A stretch of DNA of 11,359 nt from Pedobacter sp. UBA1654 (GCA_002320935.1 DCLG01000084.1:186574-197932); one strand, 5' to 3'. Counted from the stretch's first letter, positions 1 to 8,562 are shown. Numbers and translations are program-made. Notes: generated by a model not told the origin, from the letters alone.

Positions 1-1
1 C

Positions 2-2260
2 ATACTTCGAAACGAGGCGAATGTGAATGCCGGACTTACACCCATTTACAGCCCTGAGCAGATCCGGAATTTCCAGTCGCGTGGTGATGAAGAATGGTTC
101 CTGAATTCCATCCTTAAAAATGCATTGCAGCAAAACCATAATGTGAGCCTTTCGGGTGGAAATGGAAATTCTACCTACCTCGTCTCAGTTGGCTACGCCG
201 ACCAGAGAAACAACCTGGTTGGGCAGGACTTTGGGTTAAAACGCTACAATTACCGCATCAATATGAATAATGAGTATGGCAAGTTTAAGCTGACCAGCAT
301 TCTATCCTATGCGAAAACGCAAATTCACGATCACTCTTCCAGTACCTCTACGCTAATCGTTGATGCAGGTCGGGTCCCATCCATTTTCAGAATGAAAGAT
401 GAGCAGGGCCGCTACTTAACCAATGAGGTTTTGGGTGAATTTAACCCACTGGGGGTATTGGAGCAGGGCGGTTACCGGAAATACAACAACGATAACCTGT
501 TTGGTAGCTTGAATGCAGAATATGCAGTGACCGATTACCTGAAGTTGCGTGCTGTTGTTGGGGGTACCTTAACTGCCAATCACTTGTTCGCAAGAACACT
601 TCGGGTAGACTATTTTCCGCAGGGTACATCCGGTGCCGATCGAAATACCAATGACGAGAATGCAAAAAACCTGTTTCTGAATACGCAGTTTTTAGCGGAG
701 TTCAATAAGACCTTTGCACAAAACCATGCCGTTAATGCTTTATTGGGTGTCTCTAATGAGTCTACCAACAATGAAGAAAACAGGATTCACCGGAGGTTTA
801 CAGATCCTGAACTTGGAACACCAATTACAGAGACCGTTATTGATCCCGCAAATTCGTACAACACCAATCAGCGTACAAATGAAAGTAGTTTGAATTCACT
901 GTTCGGTAGGGTGGGTTACGCGTTCAGCGATAAATATTATGGACAGTTCGATTTCCGTGTAGACGGTTCATCAAAATTTAGCCAACAGAACCGCTGGGGC
1001 TTTTTCCCGGCTGTGTCTGCAGGTTATCGCATCAGTCAGGAAGACTTTATGGAGAACTACCGTCAGAAATTCGGTGATCTGAAAATCCGTGGTTCATACG
1101 GTATCCTGGGGAATCAGAATGTCGGTAACTATCAATTCCAGACCACCTACTTCAGCTTTCAGAGTGCTTATGCTTTCAACAATAATGCTGTAAGTGGTAC
1201 AGGATTTAACTTTGCCAATCCGGATATCAGATGGGAGCGGGCCTCAACATTCAATATTGGTGTTGATGCAACCTTTTTTAAAAACAGCCTTACGGTATCA
1301 TTAGATTACTTCGACAAGGTTACCCGTGATATTCTTGTACCACCAGTGGTGCCAGGGCTATTTGGAACAGGTCTCCCGGATTTTAATGCGGCAAAAATGC
1401 AGAACCGTGGCTGGGAAGCGAGCATCAATTACCGCATCACGGGTGAGCAGTTCAGGCATCAGATCGGACTTAATATCGGCGATTCCAAGAACAAAATTCT
1501 TGAATATGGTGGTGAGCGGATCTTGTCGTCAGATGAAATGCAGTTCATCATCCGTGAAGGGCTGCCTTTTAAATCCTATGTGGGTTTAAAAACCGACGGA
1601 TACTTCCAGAATATAGACGAGGTTAACAGCGGTCCAAAGCCTGAGGGTATTAATGTTGCACCTGGAGACATCCGCTATGTGGACGTAAACAAAGATGGCG
1701 TGATCAATGACCGCGACCGTCATGTGTTGGGTAACGCATTTCCGAGATTCACCTTTGGTGTAACCTATGCAGTAAACTTCAAGAACTTCGATGCCAATAT
1801 CTTCATACAAGGTGTGGGCAGACGTGATGCCTTTATCCGTGGAGAAATGGTAGAACCTTACCATTTCAACTATGGACAGGTGATGTATCAGCATCAGCTC
1901 GATTACTGGACACCGGTAAATCAAGATGCCCGCTACCCACGACTAGCAGCAAACGGCAGCCAGTCGAACGCCAATAATTACAGAAGAGGATCAGATGCAT
2001 ATCTATATGATGCTTCTTATGCGCGTTTGAAAAACCTGCAGATCGGTTATTCACTATCAAGCGAAGTGGCCAAAAAGATCGGCATGCAGAAACTTAGGAT
2101 ATATGCCTCAGGACAGAACTTGTTCACATTGTCCAAGCTGAAGTTTTTGGATCCTGAAAACACGGAGTTCGACAACAATTTAAATAATAACGGCGCGAAC
2201 AGTGCCCGCGCGTATCCAACGCCAATTTATATAGGGATGGGTCTGGATGTAACTTTTTAA
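2..2260 (+). CDS. SusC-like TonB-dependent outer-membrane transporter, 5'-truncated by window edge
   Basis: This is the beta-barrel part of a SusC-family transporter, which imports glycan oligosaccharides across the outer membrane with TonB energy beneath a SusD lid. The frame is open from base 2, so the GTG at base 23 is an internal valine codon and the true start lies upstream. About 752 residues are visible. Comparison with the second SusC at 9230 suggests roughly 270 N-terminal residues are missing (signal peptide, carboxypeptidase-regulatory-like domain, TonB box and plug). Visible family hallmarks include NHNVSLSGG near the left edge, FGRVGYAFSDKYY and GFFPAVSAGYRISQEDF around residues 300-350 of the fragment, and NPDIRWERASTFNIGVD from about residue 406. 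An acidic EF-hand-like loop, DVNKDGVINDRD, lies at residues 561-572. The protein ends in GLDVTF, a barrel-final strand with the terminal aromatic residue recognised by the BAM machinery. It leads the operon, with susD 9 bases downstream. The glycan is inferred from the neighbouring GH76. Confidence 0.96.
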   Translation: MLRNEANVNAGLTPIYSPEQIRNFQSRGDEEWFLNSILKNALQQNHNVSLSGGNGNSTYLVSVGYADQRNNLVGQDFGLKRYNYRINMNNEYGKFKLTSILSYAKTQIHDHSSSTSTLIVDAGRVPSIFRMKDEQGRYLTNEVLGEFNPLGVLEQGGYRKYNNDNLFGSLNAEYAVTDYLKLRAVVGGTLTANHLFARTLRVDYFPQGTSGADRNTNDENAKNLFLNTQFLAEFNKTFAQNHAVNALLGVSNESTNNEENRIHRRFTDPELGTPITETVIDPANSYNTNQRTNESSLNSLFGRVGYAFSDKYYGQFDFRVDGSSKFSQQNRWGFFPAVSAGYRISQEDFMENYRQKFGDLKIRGSYGILGNQNVGNYQFQTTYFSFQSAYAFNNNAVSGTGFNFANPDIRWERASTFNIGVDATFFKNSLTVSLDYFDKVTRDILVPPVVPGLFGTGLPDFNAAKMQNRGWEASINYRITGEQFRHQIGLNIGDSKNKILEYGGERILSSDEMQFIIREGLPFKSYVGLKTDGYFQNIDEVNSGPKPEGINVAPGDIRYVDVNKDGVINDRDRHVLGNAFPRFTFGVTYAVNFKNFDANIFIQGVGRRDAFIRGEMVEPYHFNYGQVMYQHQLDYWTPVNQDARYPRLAANGSQSNANNYRRGSDAYLYDASYARLKNLQIGYSLSSEVAKKIGMQKLRIYASGQNLFTLSKLKFLDPENTEFDNNLNNNGANSARAYPTPIYIGMGLDVTF

Positions 2261-2269
2261 TCTATCAAC

Positions 2270-3895
2270 ATGAAATCTATTAAAAATATTAGCTGGGTTG
2301 TACTGCTGTTCCTAACAACAGTCACATCCTGTAAGAAGCTGGATCTCGCACCTATGGACCGCTTCACGGATGTCAACTACTGGACATCCACCGAAAAGGC
2401 TACAAGCATTTTGAATACTGCTTACTCACAGATGTTCAACAGCAGCAGGTTCTTTCTGAATGAAGCGCTGTCCGACAATGCATACAACGGCAGGGGAGAT
2501 AATGAAGGTGTAGCTTCAATCGCTGCGGGTACATATGATGCTTCTCTGGGTAGGGTAAAGAATGAATGGAATGATCATTATGCCGGTATCAAAACCTGTA
2601 ACCTCTTTTTGGATAACGTGGACAGGGTAGAAAATATGGATGCTGCGCTGAAAGAACGGATGAAAGCTGAAGCCAGATTCCTACGTGCGTTCCAATATTT
2701 TCAGTTGATGACCTGGTTTGGCGATGTGCCTTTATTTGCAAAAGACATCAGCCTAGAAGAATCGCTAAGCATTGGCCGGACGCCAAGAGCTGAAGTGCTT
2801 GCTTTCATTCTTAGCGAACTGGATGCTGCTGCTGCCGCGCTTCCGGTGAATACTGCTTATCCCGCAAACGATAAAGGCAGAATTACAAAAGGCGCAGCCC
2901 TGGGATTGAAAGCCCGCGTATACCTGTATGAAGGCAGGTGGCAGGATGTGGTCACCACTTGTGAGGCCATTATGGGTGGAAATAATGGGAGCTACAGCCT
3001 GTTCTCTTCTTATGATGGCTTGTTCAGTCCGCAGAATGAAAACAACCCAGAAGTATTGCTGGACTTTCAGTTCGCACCGGTAAACAGAACATACAATCAC
3101 CTGTTTGACTTTGTGCCGATTTCCGTTGGCGCAAGACTGAATGCGCTGGCACCTACACAGGAGCTGGTAGACAGTTATCTTATGACCAATGGCCGCGCCA
3201 TCAACGAGACGGGTTCCGGTTATGATGCTGAGGATCCATATGTAAATCGCGACCCAAGATTAACGTCAACGGTTGTATACCACAATTACAAGTGGACCAG
3301 ACCTGATGGCACCGTAAAAACCATTTACATCCAGCCCGGAACAGATCCGGAAGCTACAAAGATGGACGAGTATGCTGCCGGAGGTGTGAGTTCCCCAACG
3401 GGCTACTACTTGCGCAAATACTATGATCCAACCTCATTGACAAACTTTGTGTCTGGACTAAACCTGATCTTAATCCGCTATGCAGACGTACTATTGATGT
3501 ATGCTGAAGCCAGGAATGAACTTGGTACAATGGACGAAGGTGTTTGGAACCAAACCATTCGTGCCATACGCAACAGAGCAGGGTTTGTAGAGTCTCTAGC
3601 ACTTGATTTCAATGCTGCATTGGGGCAAAATGGCCTGAGAACGGTGATCAGAAATGAAAGAAGAACAGAGCTTGCAATGGAAGGACTCCGGATCTTTGAC
3701 ATCAGAAGATGGAAGACTGCAGAGGTTGTGCTTAATGGTTGGGCGCATGGTGCAAAATATGGTCCCGCCTCCATCGACAACGGTTATATCCGTGCAAACC
3801 TTAGGGTCTTCGATCCCGGAAAGCATTATCTATGGCCTATTCCAAGAGACGAAAGAAACCTGAATCCAAATCTTCAACAAAATCCAGGCTGGTAA
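2270..3895 (+). CDS. SusD/RagB-family glycan-binding outer-membrane lipoprotein
   Basis: This is a SusD-family lipoprotein of 541 residues, a usual length for the family. It is expected to sit on the cell surface as the glycan-binding lid of the SusC encoded just upstream. The N-terminus is a type II signal peptide with lipobox TVTSC, so Cys21 is the lipidated residue. The N-terminal SusD-like part holds a TPR-like helix, EARFLRAFQYFQLMTWFGDV, at about 134-152, a family signature. The C-terminal RagB/SusD part holds LIRYADVLLMYAEARNE (401-417), RNERRTELAMEGLRIFDIRR (461-480) and the family-typical end YLWPIPRDERNLNPNLQQN, finishing in PGW. The ATG at 2270 is chosen because it starts directly at the signal peptide. 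The gap from the susC stop is 9 bases and the susE-like gene follows after 27, so co-transcription is very likely. The residue after the Cys-Lys-Lys is Leu, then Asp (CKKLD), a weaker acidic surface-export signal than in the next gene. The bound sugar cannot be read from the sequence. Confidence 0.97.
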   Translation: MKSIKNISWVVLLFLTTVTSCKKLDLAPMDRFTDVNYWTSTEKATSILNTAYSQMFNSSRFFLNEALSDNAYNGRGDNEGVASIAAGTYDASLGRVKNEWNDHYAGIKTCNLFLDNVDRVENMDAALKERMKAEARFLRAFQYFQLMTWFGDVPLFAKDISLEESLSIGRTPRAEVLAFILSELDAAAAALPVNTAYPANDKGRITKGAALGLKARVYLYEGRWQDVVTTCEAIMGGNNGSYSLFSSYDGLFSPQNENNPEVLLDFQFAPVNRTYNHLFDFVPISVGARLNALAPTQELVDSYLMTNGRAINETGSGYDAEDPYVNRDPRLTSTVVYHNYKWTRPDGTVKTIYIQPGTDPEATKMDEYAAGGVSSPTGYYLRKYYDPTSLTNFVSGLNLILIRYADVLLMYAEARNELGTMDEGVWNQTIRAIRNRAGFVESLALDFNAALGQNGLRTVIRNERRTELAMEGLRIFDIRRWKTAEVVLNGWAHGAKYGPASIDNGYIRANLRVFDPGKHYLWPIPRDERNLNPNLQQNPGW

Positions 3896-3922
3896 AAAAT
3901 AAAAACATTCAATATCAAGATC

Positions 3923-5059
3923 ATGAAAAATAAGTTTTCTATAATATTCAAGGCTGCCCTGGTGGTGCTGGCCGTTATTACAGGGTGTAAGAAAGACGAC
4001 ACCCTAAAGAATACCCAGGTGTCGGCGGTAAATACCTTGTTCGCACCTGCAAATGACGCAATGGTTAAACTCGTTCCTAAAGGTGGTTCTACCAGCTTCG
4101 AATGGGAGCAGGCGCGTGCCGAAGATGGCGGGGTTGTTATGTATGAGGTTGTGTTTGATAAGGTTGATGGTGATTTTTCAAAACCTTTATACTCCTTTCC
4201 ATCTGAAGGCAATGGCTTATACAACAGGCTAACTTTGACACATGTTGACATGAACAAAATTGCGGCGAGCGCAGGAATAGAAGCTTTGGCTACAGGAAAC
4301 CTGAAATGGACTGTGCGTTCTTCGAAAGGCATCAATGTGAAACAAGCTGCTGTAAGCCATACGCTTCAGCTCGAGCGGCCTGCAGGATTTTCTGAAATTC
4401 CAGCAGATCTATACTTAACCGGTGCAGCAAGTGAAGGTGGGGCAGATCTTTCAAAAGCGGTACGTTTCAAGAAAACTGCAGAAGGTGTGTTTGAAGTTTA
4501 TACGGCCATCAGCAATGGCAGCTACCATTTTGTAGACGCAAATACCGGTACACCAACTACTTTCTCGGTGCAGAATGGTACATTAACGACCAACGGCACC
4601 ATGGAGGCAAGCGGAGGAACGAAAGTAATGCGCATTCGCGTAGACTTCAACAGTGCCGCAGCAAACTTCGCTGAAATTGAATCCTTCGGTGTGTTCTTAA
4701 GTGGCGACAATAAAGTCATTTTCAATTTACCTTACACCAGCAATGGATCGTTCAAGGCCGTGGATCAACCTGTAGCTTTCAAGCAAGAAGGCTGGGGAAG
4801 AGATGAACGTTACAAGTTGCAGATGAAAGTTAAGGCTGAAGATGGTTCTTCAACCACCGAATGGTTTGGAAGCACCAATAGGGATAATCAGGCACCTACT
4901 GCTGCTACACCAGCGGCTTATTTTAACGTTGTTTCTGTTGATAATTCACAGTATGATTTCTCTTTCAAGTTCTACAAAGAAGCAGATAATAAGAACGTTG
5001 ATGTTGAGGTGCTTTTCCGTGCAGATGGAAACTATACGCATACCGTAACCGTAAAATAG
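3923..5059 (+). CDS. SusE-like surface glycan-binding lipoprotein
   Basis: This 378-residue lipoprotein has a type II signal peptide (hydrophobic AALVVLAVI, lipobox ITGC, lipidated Cys22). The acidic stretch CKKDD follows, resembling the lipoprotein export signal that sends Bacteroidota lipoproteins to the cell surface. Residues about 33-152 look like the N-terminal Ig/FnIII-like domain of SusE proteins: a strand-rich segment starting VNTLFAPAND, then SFEWEQA, MYEVVFDK and LKWTVRSSKG. A second strand-rich region begins at ADLYLTGAA (161) and includes VRFKKTAEGVFEVYTAI and GSYHFVDA, the pattern of SusE/SusF glycan-binding modules. The last 90 or so residues (YKLQMKVKAEDG, TTEWFGSTNRDNQ, YFNVVSVDNSQYDFSFKF) may be another such module. 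Its place between susD and the GH76 gene, 27 bases after one and 3 before the other, supports a role in catching the glycan at the surface. I infer mannan binding from context only; the SusE fold is fairly sure, the ligand is not. Confidence 0.85.
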   Translation: MKNKFSIIFKAALVVLAVITGCKKDDTLKNTQVSAVNTLFAPANDAMVKLVPKGGSTSFEWEQARAEDGGVVMYEVVFDKVDGDFSKPLYSFPSEGNGLYNRLTLTHVDMNKIAASAGIEALATGNLKWTVRSSKGINVKQAAVSHTLQLERPAGFSEIPADLYLTGAASEGGADLSKAVRFKKTAEGVFEVYTAISNGSYHFVDANTGTPTTFSVQNGTLTTNGTMEASGGTKVMRIRVDFNSAAANFAEIESFGVFLSGDNKVIFNLPYTSNGSFKAVDQPVAFKQEGWGRDERYKLQMKVKAEDGSSTTEWFGSTNRDNQAPTAATPAAYFNVVSVDNSQYDFSFKFYKEADNKNVDVEVLFRADGNYTHTVTVK

Positions 5060-5062
5060 GCT

Positions 5063-6217
5063 ATGAAAAAGATGATAAAATTTATGATTGTGACCGGCGT
5101 AATGGCCGGCACAATTGCGGTAGTTTCCTGTAAAAAGAATGTTTTTCCCTTGTATAATGATGAAATCATTATAGTGGATTACAACTACAGTGCCTTAGCC
5201 GATTCTGTTCAACAGCAAACCTATACAACATTCCTCGCTGCGAACACAAACTATTTTGTTCAGAATAACCAGGGAAATTCAACCTTCCATTACTGGCCAA
5301 ATGCACATGTACTTGATGTTATGGTTGATCAGTACTTAAGGACTAAGAATGAGGCATTAGTACCTCGAATGAAAACATTGCTTTTGGGCATTAAAGCAGA
5401 AAACAGAGATGTTTTCCCGAACAACTTCTATGATGATATGGGCTGGCTTGCCCTATCAAGTGTAAGAGCTTTTGATGTAACCAAAGATCAGGCTTATCTC
5501 GATGCAACAGGAATCCTGTGGGAAGACATGAAGAAGGGCATCTCGGATGTAGCGGGCGGCGGTATGGGCTGGACGAAAGATCGGCCGAACTTCAAAAATC
5601 CCCCGGCAAACGGACCTGCCATTATCCTTGCTTCAAGGTTGTACAGGCTACAGCAGAAACCGGAAGATCTGGAAACTGCCAAATCACTGTACGCCTGGTT
5701 AAAGGCTACACTGGTAGAGGCGGGAACGTATCGGATCTATGATGGTATAAACTATAACGGCGATGGAGAACTTTCTAAAACCAAGTACACCTACAATTAC
5801 GGTTTATTCATAGGTGCAGGTCTGGAGTTGTATAGAACGACGGAGGAGCGTGCTTACCTGGATGATGCCATAAAAACCGCCAATGCTGCGATTGCTGATA
5901 TTGAACTTGCACCAGGTGGGATCTTGAAAGATGAAGGCCAGGGTGATGGTGGATTGTTCAAAGGCATTTTTATCCGGTATCTTACCCTGTTGATTAATGA
6001 GCCTGATGTACCGGCTTCAGACCGGGACAAATATGTGCAGTTTATCAAGTTCAATGCGCAGACTTTGTATACCCAAGGTATTAGTCGCCCGGCATTAATG
6101 GTAAGTCCTGCCTGGAATAAAGCACCGGGCGCCAGCACAGATCTTACGACGCAGTTAAGTGGGATCATGTTGCTAGAGGCTGCTGCCAGTTTGAAGGACA
6201 GTGAAATCCTGAAGTAG
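5063..6217 (+). CDS. GH76-family endo-alpha-1,6-mannanase-type lipoprotein
   Basis: This 384-residue protein is a glycoside hydrolase family 76 enzyme, a family that cleaves alpha-1,6-mannan backbones internally with retention. A type II signal peptide ends in lipobox VVSC (Cys23), so the enzyme is membrane-anchored. The catalytic pair lies in the family signature DDMGW at 124-128: Asp124 and Asp125 are the expected nucleophile and acid/base. Other GH76 landmarks of the (alpha/alpha)6 barrel are HYWPNAHVLDVMVD (76-89), GGGMGW (165-170), YTYNYGLFIGAG (242-253) and LKDEGQGDGGLFKGIFIRYL (288-307). Length and motifs look intact. The start is 3 bases after the susE-like stop, so the two are almost certainly co-translated in one operon. 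The sequence after the lipidated cysteine is CKKNVFP, without the acidic residues seen in the SusE-like protein, so whether it faces outward or into the periplasm is open. Some GH76 members have related transglycosylase or other alpha-mannoside roles, so exact specificity is inferred. Confidence 0.93.
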   Translation: MKKMIKFMIVTGVMAGTIAVVSCKKNVFPLYNDEIIIVDYNYSALADSVQQQTYTTFLAANTNYFVQNNQGNSTFHYWPNAHVLDVMVDQYLRTKNEALVPRMKTLLLGIKAENRDVFPNNFYDDMGWLALSSVRAFDVTKDQAYLDATGILWEDMKKGISDVAGGGMGWTKDRPNFKNPPANGPAIILASRLYRLQQKPEDLETAKSLYAWLKATLVEAGTYRIYDGINYNGDGELSKTKYTYNYGLFIGAGLELYRTTEERAYLDDAIKTANAAIADIELAPGGILKDEGQGDGGLFKGIFIRYLTLLINEPDVPASDRDKYVQFIKFNAQTLYTQGISRPALMVSPAWNKAPGASTDLTTQLSGIMLLEAAASLKDSEILK

Positions 6218-6241
6218 AATCGCAAAGAAACGACCAAGAGG

Positions 6242-6275
6242 ATTATAAAACAAAGAGGCCTCTTTGTTTTATAAT
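6242..6275. terminator. Bidirectional intrinsic terminator, perfect 34-bp palindrome
   Basis: The left arm ATTATAAAACAAAGAGG (6242-6258) is the exact reverse complement of the right arm (6259-6275), with no mismatch and no spacer. As RNA it would fold into a stem of about 15 bp with a GGCC loop, with a T-tract on the 3' side in either direction. It lies 24 bases after the GH76 stop and 9 bases from the GH92 stop, between convergent genes, which is where a shared terminator is expected. The U-tract lies inside the stem, as in many bidirectional terminators. Confidence 0.85.
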
Positions 6276-6284
6276 GAATCGCTA

Positions 6285-8465
6285 TTACTTCGTAATGATT
6301 TCTACGTCGCCGCCTTTCAGGAACAGATCATGCGGAATAAAATAGCCCTTGATCGGTTTTCCATTTACCTTTATGGAGGTTATGGCCCGGCCTTTTCCAG
6401 GTTTTCTAATGGTGACCAACTTGCCATTACTGCTTCTCCATTTAACCTCATCAAACAGTGGGGCCGTTACAATATACTCGGGGTCTGTGGCAGAAAACGG
6501 ATAGAAGCCCAGGGAACTGAATACATACCATGCCGACATTTCGCCTGCATCATCCATGCCGCTAAGTGCCAGCCCCTCATCGCCAATGCCATACAAAGTG
6601 TTCAAGATGGTATCTAAGATCTTCTGAGATTTCTCAGGTTTACCGATGAAATGGTAGGAAAAAGGTGCTTCATGATCCGGTTGGTTACCATGGCAATATT
6701 GACCAATGAAGGTCTCCACGTTTCTGGCAATATGTTTAGGGTTCCATGGTACGGTAAACAAGGAATCAAGCTTTGATTCAAAACCCTTTTCTCCGCCATA
6801 TAAGGCTATAAGTCCTTTCATATCGTGCGGCGCAAAGAAGGACATTTGCCATGCATTTGCCTCGCGGTACATATATTCATAATATGGGTACTGCGGATCA
6901 AAGGGGCTGATCCAATCGCCGTTTGCCAGCCTGCCACGCATAAATCTGGTTGAAGGATCGAACATGTTTTTGTAGTTATTAGACCGGGCCATAAGGATCT
7001 TGTAATTCGCGGAGTCGCCGAGTTTCTTTGCCATCTGTGCCAGTGAATAATCATCGTAGGCATATTCAAGTGTCTTAGATACACCAGCATTGGCCTTTGT
7101 CTCTACATGGGGGTTCTTGATGTCAGGGTCAGAAATAAAACCCTTCTCGATATATTCAGCAATATGCGGCCTTGCACCCCCCGATACATTGGCATTCTTG
7201 AGCAGTATTTCGTAAGTGCCTTTCACGTCGAAATCATCGATGCCCCTCAGGTAAGCACCTGTAATGGAAGAGGCACCATGATCGCCATGGAAGAAGGTGG
7301 GAATAAAGCCTGTTTTATCACCTACATCCTTCATGGATTTGATTACATCCAGTGTAACTTTTGGCGAGATCATGCCCAGGAGTACATCCTTATTGCGGTA
7401 AGTATCCCATAATGAAGGCTCCGTATAATAATTGTATTCTGCTTTGGCAACATTCTTTTTAGCATCCGTAAATTCACCATTCACATCACTGCGCAATGCG
7501 GGCCATAAGAAGGAGCGGTACAGTGAAGAGTACATCATCTGTTTTTGCTTTTCCGTTCCCCCTTTTACCTGTATCGTTGAAAGTAAGGCATCCCAATTCC
7601 TGGTCCCTTCCGCAACGATCTGGTTGAAATTCTTTTTGCCGATCTCTGCTTCGAGATTCTGCTTTGCGTTAGCAGTGCTTACGAAAGATATCCCGATCTT
7701 CATTTCTACAGGAGCCTTACTGCCGTTTGCCAGATGTACAATGGCATATCCGCTTTGCTTACCCTCTTCCTTTATTTCCAGCTTTTCAACGTTGGTATTC
7801 AGCTGTGCATAGAAAAAGATCTTCTCGCCGGTTTGTTGATAACCCTGTACAGCATTATTGCCAACCTGTTCAATGCTCCAGTTCGAGATCCTGTTATTTG
7901 CCCTTGCCAAATCAAAAAGAATCTGCCGGTTGCTATTGTCCTTAAATTCATATTTATGATAACCGCTGCGCAAAGTGGAGGTGAGGCTCACGTTAACATT
8001 GTAGTCGTCCAGGTAAACCTGGTAAAAGCCTGGAGCTGCACTTTCCCGTTTGTGCGAAAATGTAGAACCAAACTTAAAATCCTTATTCAGGGCAGACAAA
8101 TTTTTGCCCGGATCGGACAATGGAAGTACAGGAATATTACAGAGGTTCCAATGTCCTTTATTGGTGTGGGTGAAGCTGTAAATTACATTGTCTTCATACT
8201 CATAACCTGCACCAGAACCGTACTCCGTCATGGGACTGAGCTGCACCATGGCATTTGGCAATGAACTGCCGGGGAATGTCAATCCAGCCCAGGATCTCCA
8301 TCCTTCAGGAAGTTCATATCCGAGTATTTTTGGATCGGTCAGTGGTGCCGTTCCGATGAATGTATTTACGTATTTGGTATAGCCGGTACTTTGGCTTTTA
8401 GCAGGAACGGATGCACTTAGCATAACCGTGACAGCAAGTACGCTTTTCTGAAAAAGATTCTTCAT
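6285..8465 (-). CDS. GH92-family exo-acting alpha-mannosidase, secreted, periplasmic
   Basis: This 726-residue protein belongs to glycoside hydrolase family 92, calcium-dependent inverting exo-alpha-mannosidases. A type I signal peptide covers about residues 1-24 (hydrophobic core VLAVTVMLSASV, likely cut after AKS); there is no lipobox, so a soluble periplasmic enzyme is expected. The N-terminal beta-sandwich opens with YVNTFIGT (32-39) and holds LTFPGSSLPNAMVQLSP (62-78). Catalytic-domain landmarks are SLWDTYRNKD (351-360), HGDHGASS (393-400), EANAWQM (535-541), whose Glu535 matches the family catalytic acid, GNQPDH (593-598) and GMDDAGEMSAWYVFSSLGFY (636-655), where Asp638/Asp639 fall in the region of the catalytic base. 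Length is normal for the family. Odd points: residues 98-109 read FTHTNKGHWNLC where many members have a GFSHTHLSG-type stretch, and GNQP replaces the commoner GNEP. The ATG at 8465 directly precedes the signal peptide. The gene converges on the GH76 operon and diverges from the second susC, so it needs its own promoter. The linkage it cleaves cannot be assigned. Confidence 0.94.
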   Translation of the reverse strand: MKNLFQKSVLAVTVMLSASVPAKSQSTGYTKYVNTFIGTAPLTDPKILGYELPEGWRSWAGLTFPGSSLPNAMVQLSPMTEYGSGAGYEYEDNVIYSFTHTNKGHWNLCNIPVLPLSDPGKNLSALNKDFKFGSTFSHKRESAAPGFYQVYLDDYNVNVSLTSTLRSGYHKYEFKDNSNRQILFDLARANNRISNWSIEQVGNNAVQGYQQTGEKIFFYAQLNTNVEKLEIKEEGKQSGYAIVHLANGSKAPVEMKIGISFVSTANAKQNLEAEIGKKNFNQIVAEGTRNWDALLSTIQVKGGTEKQKQMMYSSLYRSFLWPALRSDVNGEFTDAKKNVAKAEYNYYTEPSLWDTYRNKDVLLGMISPKVTLDVIKSMKDVGDKTGFIPTFFHGDHGASSITGAYLRGIDDFDVKGTYEILLKNANVSGGARPHIAEYIEKGFISDPDIKNPHVETKANAGVSKTLEYAYDDYSLAQMAKKLGDSANYKILMARSNNYKNMFDPSTRFMRGRLANGDWISPFDPQYPYYEYMYREANAWQMSFFAPHDMKGLIALYGGEKGFESKLDSLFTVPWNPKHIARNVETFIGQYCHGNQPDHEAPFSYHFIGKPEKSQKILDTILNTLYGIGDEGLALSGMDDAGEMSAWYVFSSLGFYPFSATDPEYIVTAPLFDEVKWRSSNGKLVTIRKPGKGRAITSIKVNGKPIKGYFIPHDLFLKGGDVEIITK

Positions 8466-8562
8466 TTTTTGAATATTAATAAACGAATTGTTGCATGAAT
8501 TTAGGTGGTAAAATGGATCTGAAAAAACAAGCCATAATTTCTACTTGCTTCTAAGTTCGGCA

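Noticed and set aside
23..25. GTG as a start codon for the first susC
   Set aside because: The frame stays open to the left edge and the protein there is mid-domain SusC sequence with no signal peptide, so it is an internal codon.
1682..1717. EF-hand-like loop DVNKDGVINDRD in the first SusC as a novel calcium switch
   Set aside because: Such acidic loops are common in SusC-family barrels, so it is not unusual here.
3874..4335. Minus-strand 153-residue reading frame over the susD end and susE start
   Set aside because: It is opposite the lipoprotein signal peptide and N-domain of the susE-like gene and has no protein-like features of its own.
7734..8264. Plus-strand 176-residue reading frame opposite GH92
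   Set aside because: It lies wholly inside the well-supported GH92 gene and encodes no recognisable protein; it is an antisense shadow.
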